Assembly: GCA_016780765.1 (NCBI GenBank)
Contig: JADHLH010000012.1
Coordinates: 1 to 40,067, forward strand
Reading direction: 5' to 3'
Source: Alphaproteobacteria bacterium
GTDB taxonomy: Bacteria > Pseudomonadota > Alphaproteobacteria > Puniceispirillales > Puniceispirillaceae
Length of the DNA: 40,067 bases
Under the pieces are notes generated by a model. It saw only the letters and a list, made by a program, of their open reading frames with translations, was not told the DNA's origin and searched no databases. Every line of letters starts with the position of its first letter. Positions within the stretch are counted from its first letter, which is position 1. The position numbers and the translations under genes were made by a program. This document shows positions 26,544-35,245 of this stretch, piece by piece.

Positions 26544-26733
26544 CTGTTTCCTCTTATATATATAATCGTCTCAACACAAATATTCCGGGCATTCATTGGA
26601 TGTCCGTATTTTCGGCAGCTATCAGGTCAAAAGGCAATGGCAAAATTCACTCGTACATGCTGGGCAAACATCACCTGTGCCGGCTGGCCGCAGGGGTCTG
26701 GACAGCGCCTGCTGACAGCGCCATGATATTTGA

Positions 26734-27399
26734 ATGCCACATGATCACCATGATGAAACAGATGCCAGCCACCCGCACGCGCTTTTGCCGTCCGAGCCAG
26801 CATTGCGCGTCAAGGCGCTGGAAACGATCCTTGTTGACAAGGGGCTGGTTGATCCGGCCGCACTTGATGCCATCATCGATTATTATGAACATGAAATCGG
26901 CCCGCATATCGGGGCCGGGCTTATTGCTCGCGCCTGGGTTGATCCGGATTTTCGCAAAGACCTTCTGCGTGATGCCGATGCGCTGATCGACAGCCTTGGC
27001 CATGGTGGCCGGCAGGGTGAACATGTGGTCGTTGTCGAGAACACACCCGAAACCCACAACATGGTGGTTTGCACCTTGTGCAGCTGTTACCCGTGGCCAC
27101 TGCTGGGCATTCCGCCGGCATGGTACAAATCTGATGCCTATCGCAGCCGCGCCGTGCGCGAACCGCGGGCCGTGCTGGCCGAATTCGGGGTCAGCCTGCC
27201 AGCGGATACGCGCATAAGGGTCTGGGATTCAACTGCCGAGATTCGCTATCTGGTGCTGCCGATGCGCCCTGATGGTACCGATGGTATGAGCGAGACAGAA
27301 CTGGCTGCGCTGGTCACCCGTGATTCGATGATCGGAACCGGGCTGATAACAACCGGGCTGATAACAACCGGGCTGATAACAATGGCGGGCGAAAGCTGA
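26734..27399 (+). CDS. nthA: Nitrile hydratase alpha subunit, cobalt type
   Basis: A 221-residue protein with the metal-binding claw VCTLCSC: Cys113, Cys116, Ser117 and Cys118. Threonine after the first cysteine is the pattern of the cobalt enzyme; the iron enzyme has serine there. Two of the cysteines are normally oxidised after translation. With the beta subunit it hydrates nitriles to amides. The normal C-terminus of the family, [12 protein letters not shown], is followed here by a five-residue repeat (TGLIT three times) encoded by a 15-base tandem triplication. The ribosome binding site is weak. The stop overlaps the beta subunit start by one base. Confidence 0.9.
   Translation: MPHDHHDETDASHPHALLPSEPALRVKALETILVDKGLVDPAALDAIIDYYEHEIGPHIGAGLIARAWVDPDFRKDLLRDADALIDSLGHGGRQGEHVVVVENTPETHNMVVCTLCSCYPWPLLGIPPAWYKSDAYRSRAVREPRAVLAEFGVSLPADTRIRVWDSTAEIRYLVLPMRPDGTDGMSETELAALVTRDSMIGTGLITTGLITTGLITMAGES
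27336..27380 (+). repeat. Perfect in-frame tandem repeat, 15-nt unit, 3 copies
   Basis: AACCGGGCTGATAAC occurs three times without interruption inside the 3' end of the nitrile hydratase alpha gene. It keeps the frame and encodes a repeating T-G-L-I-T tail. Confidence 0.95.
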
Positions 27400-28082
27400 T
27401 GACGCGCATTCATGACATGGGTGGGCGTTATGGCGATGGCGCGGTAAAGCCCGACGCACCTGAAGAGCCAGTATTCCCGCAGGAATGGCATGGCCGGGCG
27501 CTGGCGCTTACACTGGCCGCCGGGGCGCTTGGCCGCTGGAATATCGATGCCTCGCGTCATGTGCGCGAATGCCTGCCACCCGCCGATTACGCCCGCTTCG
27601 GCTATTACGAAAAATGGCTTGGCGGTCTGGCCAACATCCTTGTCGCACAGGGCATTGTCAGCGCCGACGAGATTGCTGCTGGCCGCGCCCTTGGTCCAGC
27701 CGACGACAGCCTGAGGAACAGACGGCTTGCCGCTGAAAAAGTGGTGCCGGTGCTGCGCAGTGGCGGCCCCTCGTCACGGCCCGTTGATACCGCCCCCCGT
27801 TTTGCGATTGGTGCCCGGGTAACAACGCACCCGATCGCCGGCAATCAGGCAATTTCGGGCGGTCATACAAGGCTGCCAGCCTATGCTGCCGGCAAGACCG
27901 GTACGGTGGTTCTGCATCATGGCGGACATGTACTGCCAGACAGCAATGCCCATTTTGGCGGCGAAGCGCCGGAACATCTCTACAGTGTCAGCTTTGCCGC
28001 CGGTGACCTGTGGCAGCATGCCGAATCACCTGCGGACGAGGTATGCCTTGATCTGTGGGACAGCTATCTGACACCGGCATAG
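27399..28082 (+). CDS. nthB: Nitrile hydratase beta subunit
   Basis: A 227-residue protein beginning [14 protein letters not shown], the characteristic N-terminus of the beta subunit. It then has the helical region with PPADYARFGYYEKWLGGLAN and a C-terminal SH3-like barrel (about residues 130-225) with FAIGARVTTHP and LYSVSFAAGDLW. The beta subunit completes the active site and the alpha-beta dimer. The length is normal. The start codon shares one base with the alpha stop (TGATG), which suggests equal output of the subunits. Confidence 0.92.
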   Translation: MTRIHDMGGRYGDGAVKPDAPEEPVFPQEWHGRALALTLAAGALGRWNIDASRHVRECLPPADYARFGYYEKWLGGLANILVAQGIVSADEIAAGRALGPADDSLRNRRLAAEKVVPVLRSGGPSSRPVDTAPRFAIGARVTTHPIAGNQAISGGHTRLPAYAAGKTGTVVLHHGGHVLPDSNAHFGGEAPEHLYSVSFAAGDLWQHAESPADEVCLDLWDSYLTPA

Positions 28083-28092
28083 GCACTTGCCA

Positions 28093-28464
28093 ATGTCCAC
28101 GGATACGACGAAGCGCAGCCTGACCCGCACATCTGACAGCGCTGGCCGCCGCCCGGATGCAGACCATCCCTTTGCGGCACCGTGGCACGCCGCCGCCTTT
28201 GCCCTTGTCATCGGGCTTCATGAGGCTGGATTATTCAGCTGGCAGGACTGGGCGGCAATGCTGGCCCGCACCTTGGCCGACGACCAGAACGCCGGGCAGC
28301 TTGATGGCAGTGATGATTACTACGCGGCATGGCTGACCGCGCTGGAGCGGCTATTGCAGGACAAAGACATCACCGCTGATTCGGAAATTGCCTCGGTCGT
28401 GGCCAGCTGGCGCAAGGCCTATCTGGACACACCACATGGCGAGCCAGTGCAGATCAGCCGCTGA
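28093..28464 (+). CDS. Nitrile hydratase accessory (activator-like) protein
   Basis: A 123-residue protein. The segment HPFAAPWHAAAFALVIGLHEAGLFSW resembles the N-terminal part of the beta subunit (residues shown at about 25-50), followed by DWAAMLARTLADD and YYAAWLTALERLL. This is the pattern of the small activator of cobalt nitrile hydratase, which forms a carrier complex with alpha and delivers cobalt by exchanging alpha with the apo-enzyme. I start it at the ATG (28093-28095); a TTG two codons earlier is possible. It follows the beta gene by ten bases. Confidence 0.85.
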   Translation: MSTDTTKRSLTRTSDSAGRRPDADHPFAAPWHAAAFALVIGLHEAGLFSWQDWAAMLARTLADDQNAGQLDGSDDYYAAWLTALERLLQDKDITADSEIASVVASWRKAYLDTPHGEPVQISR

Positions 28465-28503
28465 CCAGCCACCAGATCACCCCGACATGATGGCTATCCG
28501 GGC

Positions 28504-29343
28504 CTAGCTGTCGGTCCAGTTCGGGTGACGCTTTTCGATAAAGGCCGAGATACCCTCTTCGGCGTCGCGCGCCAGCATGTTGGAGACCATCACCTCGGCG
28601 GCGAATTCATAGGCCTCGACAAGCGGGCGTTCCAGCTGACGATAGAAGGCAGGCTTGCCAAAGCCGACAGTGGCGGTGGACTTTGCCGCAATCTTGCGCG
28701 CCATCTCCATCACTGTGTCGGTCAGCTGATCAGCCGGAACAGCATAATTGACCAGCCCGATCTCGGCAGCGCGATCCGCCGGGCACGGATCGCCGGTCAG
28801 CAGCATTTCCATCGCATGTTTCGGGGCGACCTTGCGCGACAAGGCCACCATCGGCGTTGAACAAAACAGGCCGATATGGACCCCGGGCGTGGCAAAGCTG
28901 GCCTCATGAGAGGCAACAGCCAGATCACAACTCGCGGCAAGCTGGCAGCCGGCGGCTGTTGCTGTGGCCGCAACCTCGGCAATTATGGGCTTTGGATGCG
29001 CTGGCAGCGACGCCATCAGCCGTGAACACTGTCCCAGAACGCGGGTGAAATAGGCACGGCCACGGTCACCTTCATTCTGCGGGTTGGTGCGGGCGGCGGT
29101 CATTTCCTTCAGATTATGGCCAGCACAGAAGACCGGGCCATTGGCGGCGATCACAATCACCCGCACATCGGCGTCATCACGCGCATCGGCAAGCGCGCTG
29201 GCCAGCGCTTCCATCATCGCTTCGGACAGGGAATTGCGCGTCTTCGGATCGTTCAGTGTCAGGCGCAGAATACCATTGTCATCGCAGTCGCGAAGGACCA
29301 GCTGGTCCGCGCGCACCCGCATTGCTGTATCGCCATCACTCAT
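28504..29343 (-). CDS. Enoyl-CoA hydratase/isomerase family protein lacking both catalytic glutamates (ECHDC3-like)
   Basis: A 279-residue crotonase-fold protein. The oxyanion-hole segments are kept (FCAGHNLKEM and ATATAAGCQLAASCD), but the first catalytic glutamate is replaced by Gln134 and the second segment reads FATPGVHIGLFCSTP without a glutamate. This is the pattern of the ECHDC3 group, so hydration of enoyl-CoA is unlikely; the real reaction is unknown. GGGAGGG precedes the ATG. It converges on the nitrile hydratase accessory gene across a 39-base gap that holds no clear terminator. Confidence 0.82.
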   Translation of the reverse strand: MSDGDTAMRVRADQLVLRDCDDNGILRLTLNDPKTRNSLSEAMMEALASALADARDDADVRVIVIAANGPVFCAGHNLKEMTAARTNPQNEGDRGRAYFTRVLGQCSRLMASLPAHPKPIIAEVAATATAAGCQLAASCDLAVASHEASFATPGVHIGLFCSTPMVALSRKVAPKHAMEMLLTGDPCPADRAAEIGLVNYAVPADQLTDTVMEMARKIAAKSTATVGFGKPAFYRQLERPLVEAYEFAAEVMVSNMLARDAEEGISAFIEKRHPNWTDS

Positions 29344-29408
29344 CTTGTCCCTCCCTTTATCTGATCAACAGCCGGATTATCGGTGCATCCCGTCTATGCT
29401 GAATAACA

Positions 29409-29444
29409 GAAAAGACGAGCGCTAGTGAAAAGACTAGCGCCGGT
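29409..29444. repeat. Tandem repeat, 18-nt unit, 2 copies
   Basis: GAAAAGACGAGCGCTAGT is followed by GAAAAGACTAGCGCCGGT, with three mismatches. It lies in the 211-base spacer between the ECHDC3-like gene and phoU. A second, weaker 21-base duplication (TCTGGAGGGCCA / TCTGAAGGGCCA) lies at about 29502-29540. No gene is seen in this spacer. Confidence 0.75.
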
Positions 29445-29555
29445 GACCAGAAGACAGCAAGAGGCAACAATGCTGGCCACATAAAAGAGCGTGCCGAGCG
29501 AGATATCTGGAGGGCCAAAAGAATTGTCTGAAGGGCCAGGTGGAACGGACGACAG

Positions 29556-30269
29556 CTAGAGGCTGCTCAGCACGCTGGTGCCATCCGCCTTGGGACGATC
29601 ACCATCGGGCTGTGTCCCTGTCTCAATGAAATGAATCTGCTCGGCAATGCTCGTGGTGTAGTCGCCAATCCGCTCCAGATTCTTTGACATGAAGATCAGG
29701 TGCGTGCCGTCAAGCGCCGATACCTTGTCATCTTCCATCATCTTGATCACCGACTTCATGAAACCGGTGTTCAGCTTGTCGACATGGATATCGGAATTGC
29801 GAACTGCCTGCGCCGCCTCGAGATCACCCTGCTGATAGGCATCCAGCACATCATCAATCATCGATGCGACCAGCGTGCCAATCTCGATCAGCGCGTCCCA
29901 TGGCATTTTTGCGTCGCCAGCACCATCCATCACAGCTGATGTGCGCTTGGCTATATTGCGCGCATAATCGCCAACGCGTTCAAGATCGCTTGCCACCCGC
30001 GCAGCTGTAACCACCAGCCGCAGATCATCGGCACGCGGTGCCCGCATGGTGATGATGCTCAACACCCGTTCGTCAATCACATTCTGCAGATTATCCAGCT
30101 CGACATCCTGTTCGATCAGCCGGTCAACCTGGCCTGCCTGAAAATCGGACATGGCGCGCAGACACGCGTTCAGCTGCCGGCTGGCCAGCATGCCAAGGCG
30201 AACGACATTCATCTGCAGATCGGCAAGATCCTGGGCGAATGCACTGCTGGTATGTTGCATGTCCTGCAT
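29556..30269 (-). CDS. phoU: Phosphate transport regulator PhoU
   Basis: A 237-residue helical protein made of two PhoU repeats. The first has LGMLASRQLNACLRAMSDF and the second GRAD-like DRVGDY pattern as LERVGDYARNIAKR; the C-terminal repeat has KNLERIGDYTTSIAEQIHF. The E-R-x-x-D metal-binding motif appears in both repeats. PhoU links the Pst transporter to PhoR and keeps the Pho regulon off when phosphate is plentiful. The open frame begins 21 codons further upstream. I favour the ATG at 30267-30269, with AGGG eight bases before it; the ATG at 30275 is close to that AGGG. It is the last gene of the pst operon. Confidence 0.88.
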   Translation of the reverse strand: MQDMQHTSSAFAQDLADLQMNVVRLGMLASRQLNACLRAMSDFQAGQVDRLIEQDVELDNLQNVIDERVLSIITMRAPRADDLRLVVTAARVASDLERVGDYARNIAKRTSAVMDGAGDAKMPWDALIEIGTLVASMIDDVLDAYQQGDLEAAQAVRNSDIHVDKLNTGFMKSVIKMMEDDKVSALDGTHLIFMSKNLERIGDYTTSIAEQIHFIETGTQPDGDRPKADGTSVLSSL

Positions 30270-30285
30270 CAACATGTCCCTATGT

Positions 30286-30313
30286 GGTTTCGTCAGTATG
30301 GTCTCGTCAGGCA
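30286..30313. repeat. Possible tandem repeat, 14-nt unit, 2 copies
   Basis: GGTTTCGTCAGTAT is followed by GGTCTCGTCAGGCA, with ten of fourteen positions equal. It lies in the spacer between the pstB stop and phoU. It is weaker than the other repeats. Confidence 0.4.
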
Positions 30314-30335
30314 GGCGCCAGTTTAGCACCAATAA

Positions 30336-31184
30336 TCATCCAAAGCGCCCGGTAATATAATTTCGTGTCATTTCATGCGACGGATTGCTGAAAATCTCGC
30401 CGGTCTCGCCCACCTCGACAAGCTTGCCAAGGTGGAAATAGGCCGTGCGGTTTGAGACGCGCGCCGCCTGCTGCATCGAATGGGTCACGATGACGATGGT
30501 GAACTGGTTGCTCAGCTCGTGGATCAATTCCTCGATCTTCGCCGTCGCAATCGGGTCAAGCGCCGAGCAAGGCTCATCCATCAGGATCACTTCGGGGCTG
30601 ACAGCAATCGTGCGCGCGATGCACAAACGCTGCTGCTGGCCGCCCGAAAGCCCGGTGCCCGGCTGCGTCAGCCGGTCCTTGACCTCATCCCACAGGCCCG
30701 CGCGTTCCAGTGATTGTGTGACAATGTCATCGAGCTCGGCGCGGTTGGTCGCAAGGCCGTGGATACGCGGGCCATAGGCCACATTGTCATAGATCGATTT
30801 TGGAAAGGGGTTGGGCTTCTGAAACACCATGCCGACGCGCGCGCGCAACGGCACAACATCGATATGCGGGGCGTAGATATCCTCGCCATCCAGCTTGATC
30901 TCGCCTTCCATGCGGCAGATGTCGATGGTGTCATTCATCCGGTTGAGCGCACGCAGAAACGTTGATTTACCGCAACCGGACGGACCGATGAAAGAAATGA
31001 CCTGCTTTTCGGCAATATCCAGCGTTACCCCGTCAATGGCTTTCTTGTCTCCGTAATAGACATCAACATTGCGGGCCGTGATGCGCGGGCTTTCAACATA
31101 GACATTACCGACGGTATCCATCGGCAATGCGCCTGATTCCAAACCTGCCGGAGTCGCTACTTCGTTCATTGCCTCAGTTCCCAT
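30336..31184 (-). CDS. pstB: Phosphate ABC transporter ATPase
   Basis: A 282-residue ATPase. It has Walker [10 protein letters not shown] (about residues 67-75), the Q loop [20 protein letters not shown] typical of PstB, signature LSGGQQQR, Walker [13 protein letters not shown], and the switch histidine in VTHSMQQA. The N-terminal 30 residues are an extension before the domain. The start could be the first ATG (31184) or the one five codons on, which has GAGG just before it. It powers phosphate import through PstC and PstA. Confidence 0.9.
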   Translation of the reverse strand: MGTEAMNEVATPAGLESGALPMDTVGNVYVESPRITARNVDVYYGDKKAIDGVTLDIAEKQVISFIGPSGCGKSTFLRALNRMNDTIDICRMEGEIKLDGEDIYAPHIDVVPLRARVGMVFQKPNPFPKSIYDNVAYGPRIHGLATNRAELDDIVTQSLERAGLWDEVKDRLTQPGTGLSGGQQQRLCIARTIAVSPEVILMDEPCSALDPIATAKIEELIHELSNQFTIVIVTHSMQQAARVSNRTAYFHLGKLVEVGETGEIFSNPSHEMTRNYITGRFG

Positions 31185-31232
31185 CTCTTGTTCAATTCCC
31201 CTCGGGTGATCCCCCGGTCGGCTGCCGACAGA

Positions 31233-32564
31233 CTACCAGCGACGCTCCAGTTTCTTGCGTATAAAGATGGCCGCTGCGTTCATCGAAATCAGGAATGCCA
31301 GCAACACGATAATCGCGGCGCTTGTCTTCTGCACGAACATCCTTTCGGCAAAGTCGGCCCACATAAAAATCTGCACCGGCAATACCGTCCCCGGATCGGT
31401 CACACTGCCGGGAACATCGACAATAAAGGCAACCATGCCGATCATCAACAGCGGCGCTGTCTCACCAAGCGCCTGTGCCATGCCGATGATAGTGCCGGTC
31501 AACATGCCGGGCATTGCCAGCGGCACAACATGATGCAGCATCGTCTGCATCCGCGACGCTCCGACCCCGAGCGCCGCATCCCGAATGCTTGGCGGCACGG
31601 CCCGTATCGCCGCCCGTGACGAAATGATAATCGTTGGCAAGGTCATCAGCGCCAGCACCACACCCCCGATCAGCGGGATTGAACGCGGCATGCCGAAAAT
31701 GCCGATAAAGATCGCCAGACCCAGAATACCGAACACCACCGACGGCACAGCTGCCAGATTGTTGATGTTGATCTCGATGATCTCGGTCAGACGATTTTTC
31801 GGTGCAAATTCCTCGAGATATACCGCCGTTGCCACGCCCAGTGGAAAGGCCAGCACAAGACAGACAGACAGTGTCAGCATCGATCCGACAAAGGCCCCGA
31901 AGATGCCCGCCATCTCGGCATTACGTGAGGCGCTTCCAAAAATCAGATAATCGCTGAAGGCATATTCGATGCGGTTATCGGCCACCAGCTGGTCGATATA
32001 GCCGATCATCTTGTCATTGATCCGGCGGTCAGCCTCGGGTGTGTCACGCGAAATAAAGCCACGAAGGAAGGAATCGACATCATCATCCACCGCAAAGACC
32101 ATACTTTGCGTCGTGCCAAGGATCGAGGGATCATCGATGACAGCTTTGCGCAGCCGCTGTTCGGCCCCTTGCGAGATGATCTTGCCCGCCGCCTTGCGAC
32201 CAGACCGGCCCGATGCGCCTGTCGCCTCATACAGCGCGGCACGGATCGCGCCCCGCGCATCACCGTCATACAGCGACTGCAGAGACAGATCGCCAGCCGG
32301 GTCCAGCTTCGCCCGGTCCAGCGTTACTTCCAGCGTCACATAATGCTGGAAGAAGCCCGGAATACCCTTCGAGAAGATCGAGGCAAACAGAATGACCAGA
32401 AATGCCAGTGCAATGCCGATGGCGATCAGCCCATAGCTTTTGAAGCGGCGTTCACGCTGGCGGCGCCCGCCAATGCTGGCAGCAACGCGTCTGGCGGCCA
32501 CATCCGGCGACATCATCCCGTCTGATTTGGCTCCGGGCGTAGTCATGTCCTGCCGATCAGTCAT
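31233..32564 (-). CDS. pstA: Phosphate ABC transporter permease PstA, long DUF3333 form
   Basis: A 443-residue membrane protein, longer than the 280-300 residues of the enterobacterial protein. The N-terminal part (about 1-180) carries the DUF3333-type extension: a cytoplasmic start, one membrane helix (GLIAIGIALAFLVILFASIF), and a periplasmic region. The permease core follows, with the cytoplasmic loop RDAALGVGASRMQTMLHHV, which touches PstB. The start overlaps the pstC stop by eight bases, and AGGGAAG precedes the ATG. Confidence 0.88.
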   Translation of the reverse strand: MTDRQDMTTPGAKSDGMMSPDVAARRVAASIGGRRQRERRFKSYGLIAIGIALAFLVILFASIFSKGIPGFFQHYVTLEVTLDRAKLDPAGDLSLQSLYDGDARGAIRAALYEATGASGRSGRKAAGKIISQGAEQRLRKAVIDDPSILGTTQSMVFAVDDDVDSFLRGFISRDTPEADRRINDKMIGYIDQLVADNRIEYAFSDYLIFGSASRNAEMAGIFGAFVGSMLTLSVCLVLAFPLGVATAVYLEEFAPKNRLTEIIEININNLAAVPSVVFGILGLAIFIGIFGMPRSIPLIGGVVLALMTLPTIIISSRAAIRAVPPSIRDAALGVGASRMQTMLHHVVPLAMPGMLTGTIIGMAQALGETAPLLMIGMVAFIVDVPGSVTDPGTVLPVQIFMWADFAERMFVQKTSAAIIVLLAFLISMNAAAIFIRKKLERRW

Positions 32565-33942
32565 AGGCTTCCCTGTATTTCTTGACCACTTGCAGGGCGA
32601 TGAAGTTCAAGCCCAGCGTGATCACAATCAGCGTCAGCGCCAGCGCAAAGGCCGACAATGTCTTTGCCGATTCAAATTCCTGGTCGCCAACAAGGATGGT
32701 GACGATCTGCGCGGTCACGGTGGTCACCGCATCCAGCGGGTTCAGCGACAGGTTGGCCGCCAGCCCGGCTGCCATCACAACAATCATCGTCTCGCCAACC
32801 GCGCGTGACACTGCCAGCAGAATCGCCGCCACAATACCCGGCAGTGCCGCCGGCAATACCACCATGCGAATCGTCTCTGACTGCGTGCTGCCAAGCCCGT
32901 AGGCGGCATCGCGCAAAGCCTGCGGCACGGCATTGATGACATCATCCGACAGCGAGGATACAAACGGGATGATCATGATGCCCATCACCAGCCCGGCGGC
33001 AAGTGCTGATTCGGACGCCACATCGAGGCCGAGATTCATACCGGCTGATCGCAGGAACGGGGCCACGGTCAGCGCAGCAAAAAAGCCGTAAACAACTGTC
33101 GGTACACCAGCCAGCAGTTCCATCAGCGGCTTGACGACAGCGCGCACCCGCGGCGACGCATATTCGGACAGATAGATGGCGCTGAACAAACCGACAGGCA
33201 CTGCCACGCTGAGCGCAACAATGGAAATCAGGAATGTGCCTGCAAAAAGGGGCACAGACCCATAGGTGGCCAGACCCATCTGCCCTGATCCGGCGCGCTC
33301 GGCCCCTTCGAACTGCGGGTTCCAGGTCAGACCGAACAGGAACTCGCTGACCGGCACCAGGGCGAAGAAACGCATTGATTCGAACACCACTGAAAATACG
33401 ATTCCGATGGTCGTCAGAATGGCGATAACCGAACTCGCCCCCAGGATGAACATGATAATGCGTTCAACAGCGTTGCGTGATCTGAAATCGGGCGCCAGCT
33501 GCCGCGTCGCAAGGAACCCGCCACCAGCAGCCAGCCCGATCGCAACCATGGTCTTTATCAGACGCGAGGTATCAGCCCAGCCAAGCCATGCCGCAGCAGC
33601 ATCATTGACCCATTGCGGCTGTTCACCAAAATTGATTCCGGCAACCACATTGGCAATCTGCGCAAGGACGATCACTTCCTTGTAATTGTCTTCGGCCTTT
33701 ACAGCATCGGGCACGAAATCAAGGGCAAGCGTGTTGAAGACAATGTCGTCGCCGATTGCCAGCACGACCAGCGCAAATAACGCCGGCAGGCTTGCCATCA
33801 TGCCGGCATAGAGCCCGTAATGATGAGGAAGGGAATGCAGGCGTGAGCCGCTTTGTCGTGCCGCGGCCGCACTTCGTGTACCAAGAATGAAATAAACAAA
33901 TCCGATCAGGAGGACTGCGAGCGCAACGGAAAAGCTGTTCAC
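32557..33942 (-). CDS. pstC: Phosphate ABC transporter permease PstC, long form
   Basis: A 461-residue membrane protein, about 140 residues longer than the classical PstC. The extra N-terminal part includes two or three membrane helices and a periplasmic region with FGEQPQWVNDAAAAWLGWAD. The permease core has LFSAIYLSEYASPRVRAVV and YGLGSTQSETIRMVVLP, the loop that contacts PstB. It follows pstS after a strong stem-loop. It forms the phosphate channel with PstA. Confidence 0.88.
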   Translation of the reverse strand: MNSFSVALAVLLIGFVYFILGTRSAAAARQSGSRLHSLPHHYGLYAGMMASLPALFALVVLAIGDDIVFNTLALDFVPDAVKAEDNYKEVIVLAQIANVVAGINFGEQPQWVNDAAAAWLGWADTSRLIKTMVAIGLAAGGGFLATRQLAPDFRSRNAVERIIMFILGASSVIAILTTIGIVFSVVFESMRFFALVPVSEFLFGLTWNPQFEGAERAGSGQMGLATYGSVPLFAGTFLISIVALSVAVPVGLFSAIYLSEYASPRVRAVVKPLMELLAGVPTVVYGFFAALTVAPFLRSAGMNLGLDVASESALAAGLVMGIMIIPFVSSLSDDVINAVPQALRDAAYGLGSTQSETIRMVVLPAALPGIVAAILLAVSRAVGETMIVVMAAGLAANLSLNPLDAVTTVTAQIVTILVGDQEFESAKTLSAFALALTLIVITLGLNFIALQVVKKYREAYD

Positions 33943-33970
33943 CTGTGCCTCCTGCCAGAAACAAGAAAAG

Positions 33971-33996
33971 GGGAGCCGGTCTTGTAACCGGCTCCC
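33971..33996 (-). terminator. Strong stem-loop between pstS and pstC
   Basis: GGGAGCCGGT and ACCGGCTCCC form a perfect ten-base-pair stem around a six-base loop. On the minus strand CTTTTCTTGT follows, which fits an intrinsic terminator; on the plus strand GTTGTTTTT follows too. It lies 16 bases after the pstS stop. It probably ends most messages after pstS, so more binding protein than permease is made. Confidence 0.85.
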
Positions 33997-34012
33997 GTTG
34001 TTTTTGCCAGTC

Positions 34013-35071
34013 TTACTTGAGCATGTCAGCTGTAAGTTTTGGCAGGTCCTTCATGGCGGCCAGATACTGGTCACGCTCGGCCATTGGCATCGGGATCATG
34101 CCGGCATCTGACAATACGCCGTCATCGCCCCAATGCTTTACCCACTCTGCCATATACTCTTCCATGCCCGGCACAACGCCCATATGCGCGTGCTTGACGT
34201 AGAAGTAGAGCGCTCTTGATACCGAGTAGCTGCCTTCCGCAATGGCTTCAAATGTCGGCGCACCACCGTCGATGATTGCACCCTGCAGCGTATCGCTGTT
34301 CTGGTCGAGGTAGGAGAAACCGAAGATACCGAATGCATTCGGGTCTTCCTGCAACTTCTGAACGATCAGGTTGTCCTGCTCACCAGCTTCGATGAATGCA
34401 CCGTCCTGACGCATCGCGCGGCAGGCTTTTGCCTTCTCGCCAGCAGCGGCCAGAGCCGTCTTCATCAGCTCGTCTTTTTTGCAATAGCCTTTTTCGTTGA
34501 CCATCTCGACGAATGAGCCACGTGTACCGGATGTTGTTGGCGGACCATAAACACGGATTTCAACGTCAGGATAGCTCGGGTTGATGTCGCTCCACTTCAT
34601 GAAGGGATTGTCGATCATCTGTGTGCAATTGTAGTTCTGCGCACCACTGGAACAAACCGATACTTTGGCTGTAAGCGCCATACCAAGATCAGCTTTGGAG
34701 ATGTTAAGCGGCGCAGCTGCCTTTGAACTTGCAACAACAATGCCGTCATAGCCGACCTTGATTTCGGTCAGGTCGACGCCGTTACCTGCGCAATATTCCA
34801 GTTCGCCAGTCTTCATCCGTGAGGATGCGTTACCGATATCGATAAATTCGGTGCCGATACCTTCACAAACACCCTTCTTGCCGACAGATGAGCCGCCGGA
34901 TTCGACAACCGGTGTCTTGAAGCTGGGGTTGTTGCCAAGCTGCTCAGCTACGATTGTAGCAAATGGCAGCACCGTGGATGAACCAGCAATGCTCAGATAA
35001 TCGCGAGCGCTGGCAGCGGTTGTCACACCTGTAAGGGCGATCGCACCGACAAGGGCAAAGGTTAAACGCAT
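34013..35071 (-). CDS. pstS: Periplasmic phosphate-binding protein PstS
   Basis: A 352-residue exported protein. The signal peptide is MRLTFALVGAIALTGVTTAA with cleavage after ASA. The mature start DYLSIAGSSTVLPFA and the later VVESGGSSVGKKG carry the serine and glycine loops that hold phosphate. The long frame upstream to 35281 is not coding; the ATG at 35069-35071 has AGGAGAGG before it and a Pho box about 50 bases upstream. It captures phosphate for the PstCAB channel. Confidence 0.93.
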   Translation of the reverse strand: MRLTFALVGAIALTGVTTAASARDYLSIAGSSTVLPFATIVAEQLGNNPSFKTPVVESGGSSVGKKGVCEGIGTEFIDIGNASSRMKTGELEYCAGNGVDLTEIKVGYDGIVVASSKAAAPLNISKADLGMALTAKVSVCSSGAQNYNCTQMIDNPFMKWSDINPSYPDVEIRVYGPPTTSGTRGSFVEMVNEKGYCKKDELMKTALAAAGEKAKACRAMRQDGAFIEAGEQDNLIVQKLQEDPNAFGIFGFSYLDQNSDTLQGAIIDGGAPTFEAIAEGSYSVSRALYFYVKHAHMGVVPGMEEYMAEWVKHWGDDGVLSDAGMIPMPMAERDQYLAAMKDLPKLTADMLK

Positions 35072-35122
35072 AGTGCCTCTCCTGCATGAGGGTTGTTGGT
35101 CACGAACAACTGCGCCTGACGC

Positions 35123-35162
35123 GTTACAGATTGGTGTCACAATTATTACAGTTTTGTGAATG
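35123..35162 (-). promoter_or_regulatory. Pho box array in front of pstS
   Basis: On the minus strand four 7-mers follow one another with four-base spacers: CATTCAC, CTGTAAT, GTGACAC and CTGTAAC, an exact 11-bp period. The third is degenerate. This is the organisation of PhoB sites, and 15 bases (TCACAAAACTGTAAT) are identical to the site before phoB. It ends about 51 bases upstream of the pstS ATG. Confidence 0.8.
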
Positions 35163-35245
35163 GCGGCTTTGAAGGCGTTTGCTTTCCTGGCCGTTTGTGA
35201 CCCACGATTTTCATTTGGCAAGGGCACTGCTTCATCTGACAGACC

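Noticed and set aside
26544-26733. Promoter search in the nitrile hydratase divergent spacer
   Set aside because: The TATATATATA block is suggestive, but I could not pair it with a -35 at proper spacing on either strand, so I do not list a promoter.
28465-28503. Possible terminator between the convergent accessory gene and ECHDC3-like gene
   Set aside because: Only a five-base stem (AGCCA with TGGCT) can form and there is no U-tract.
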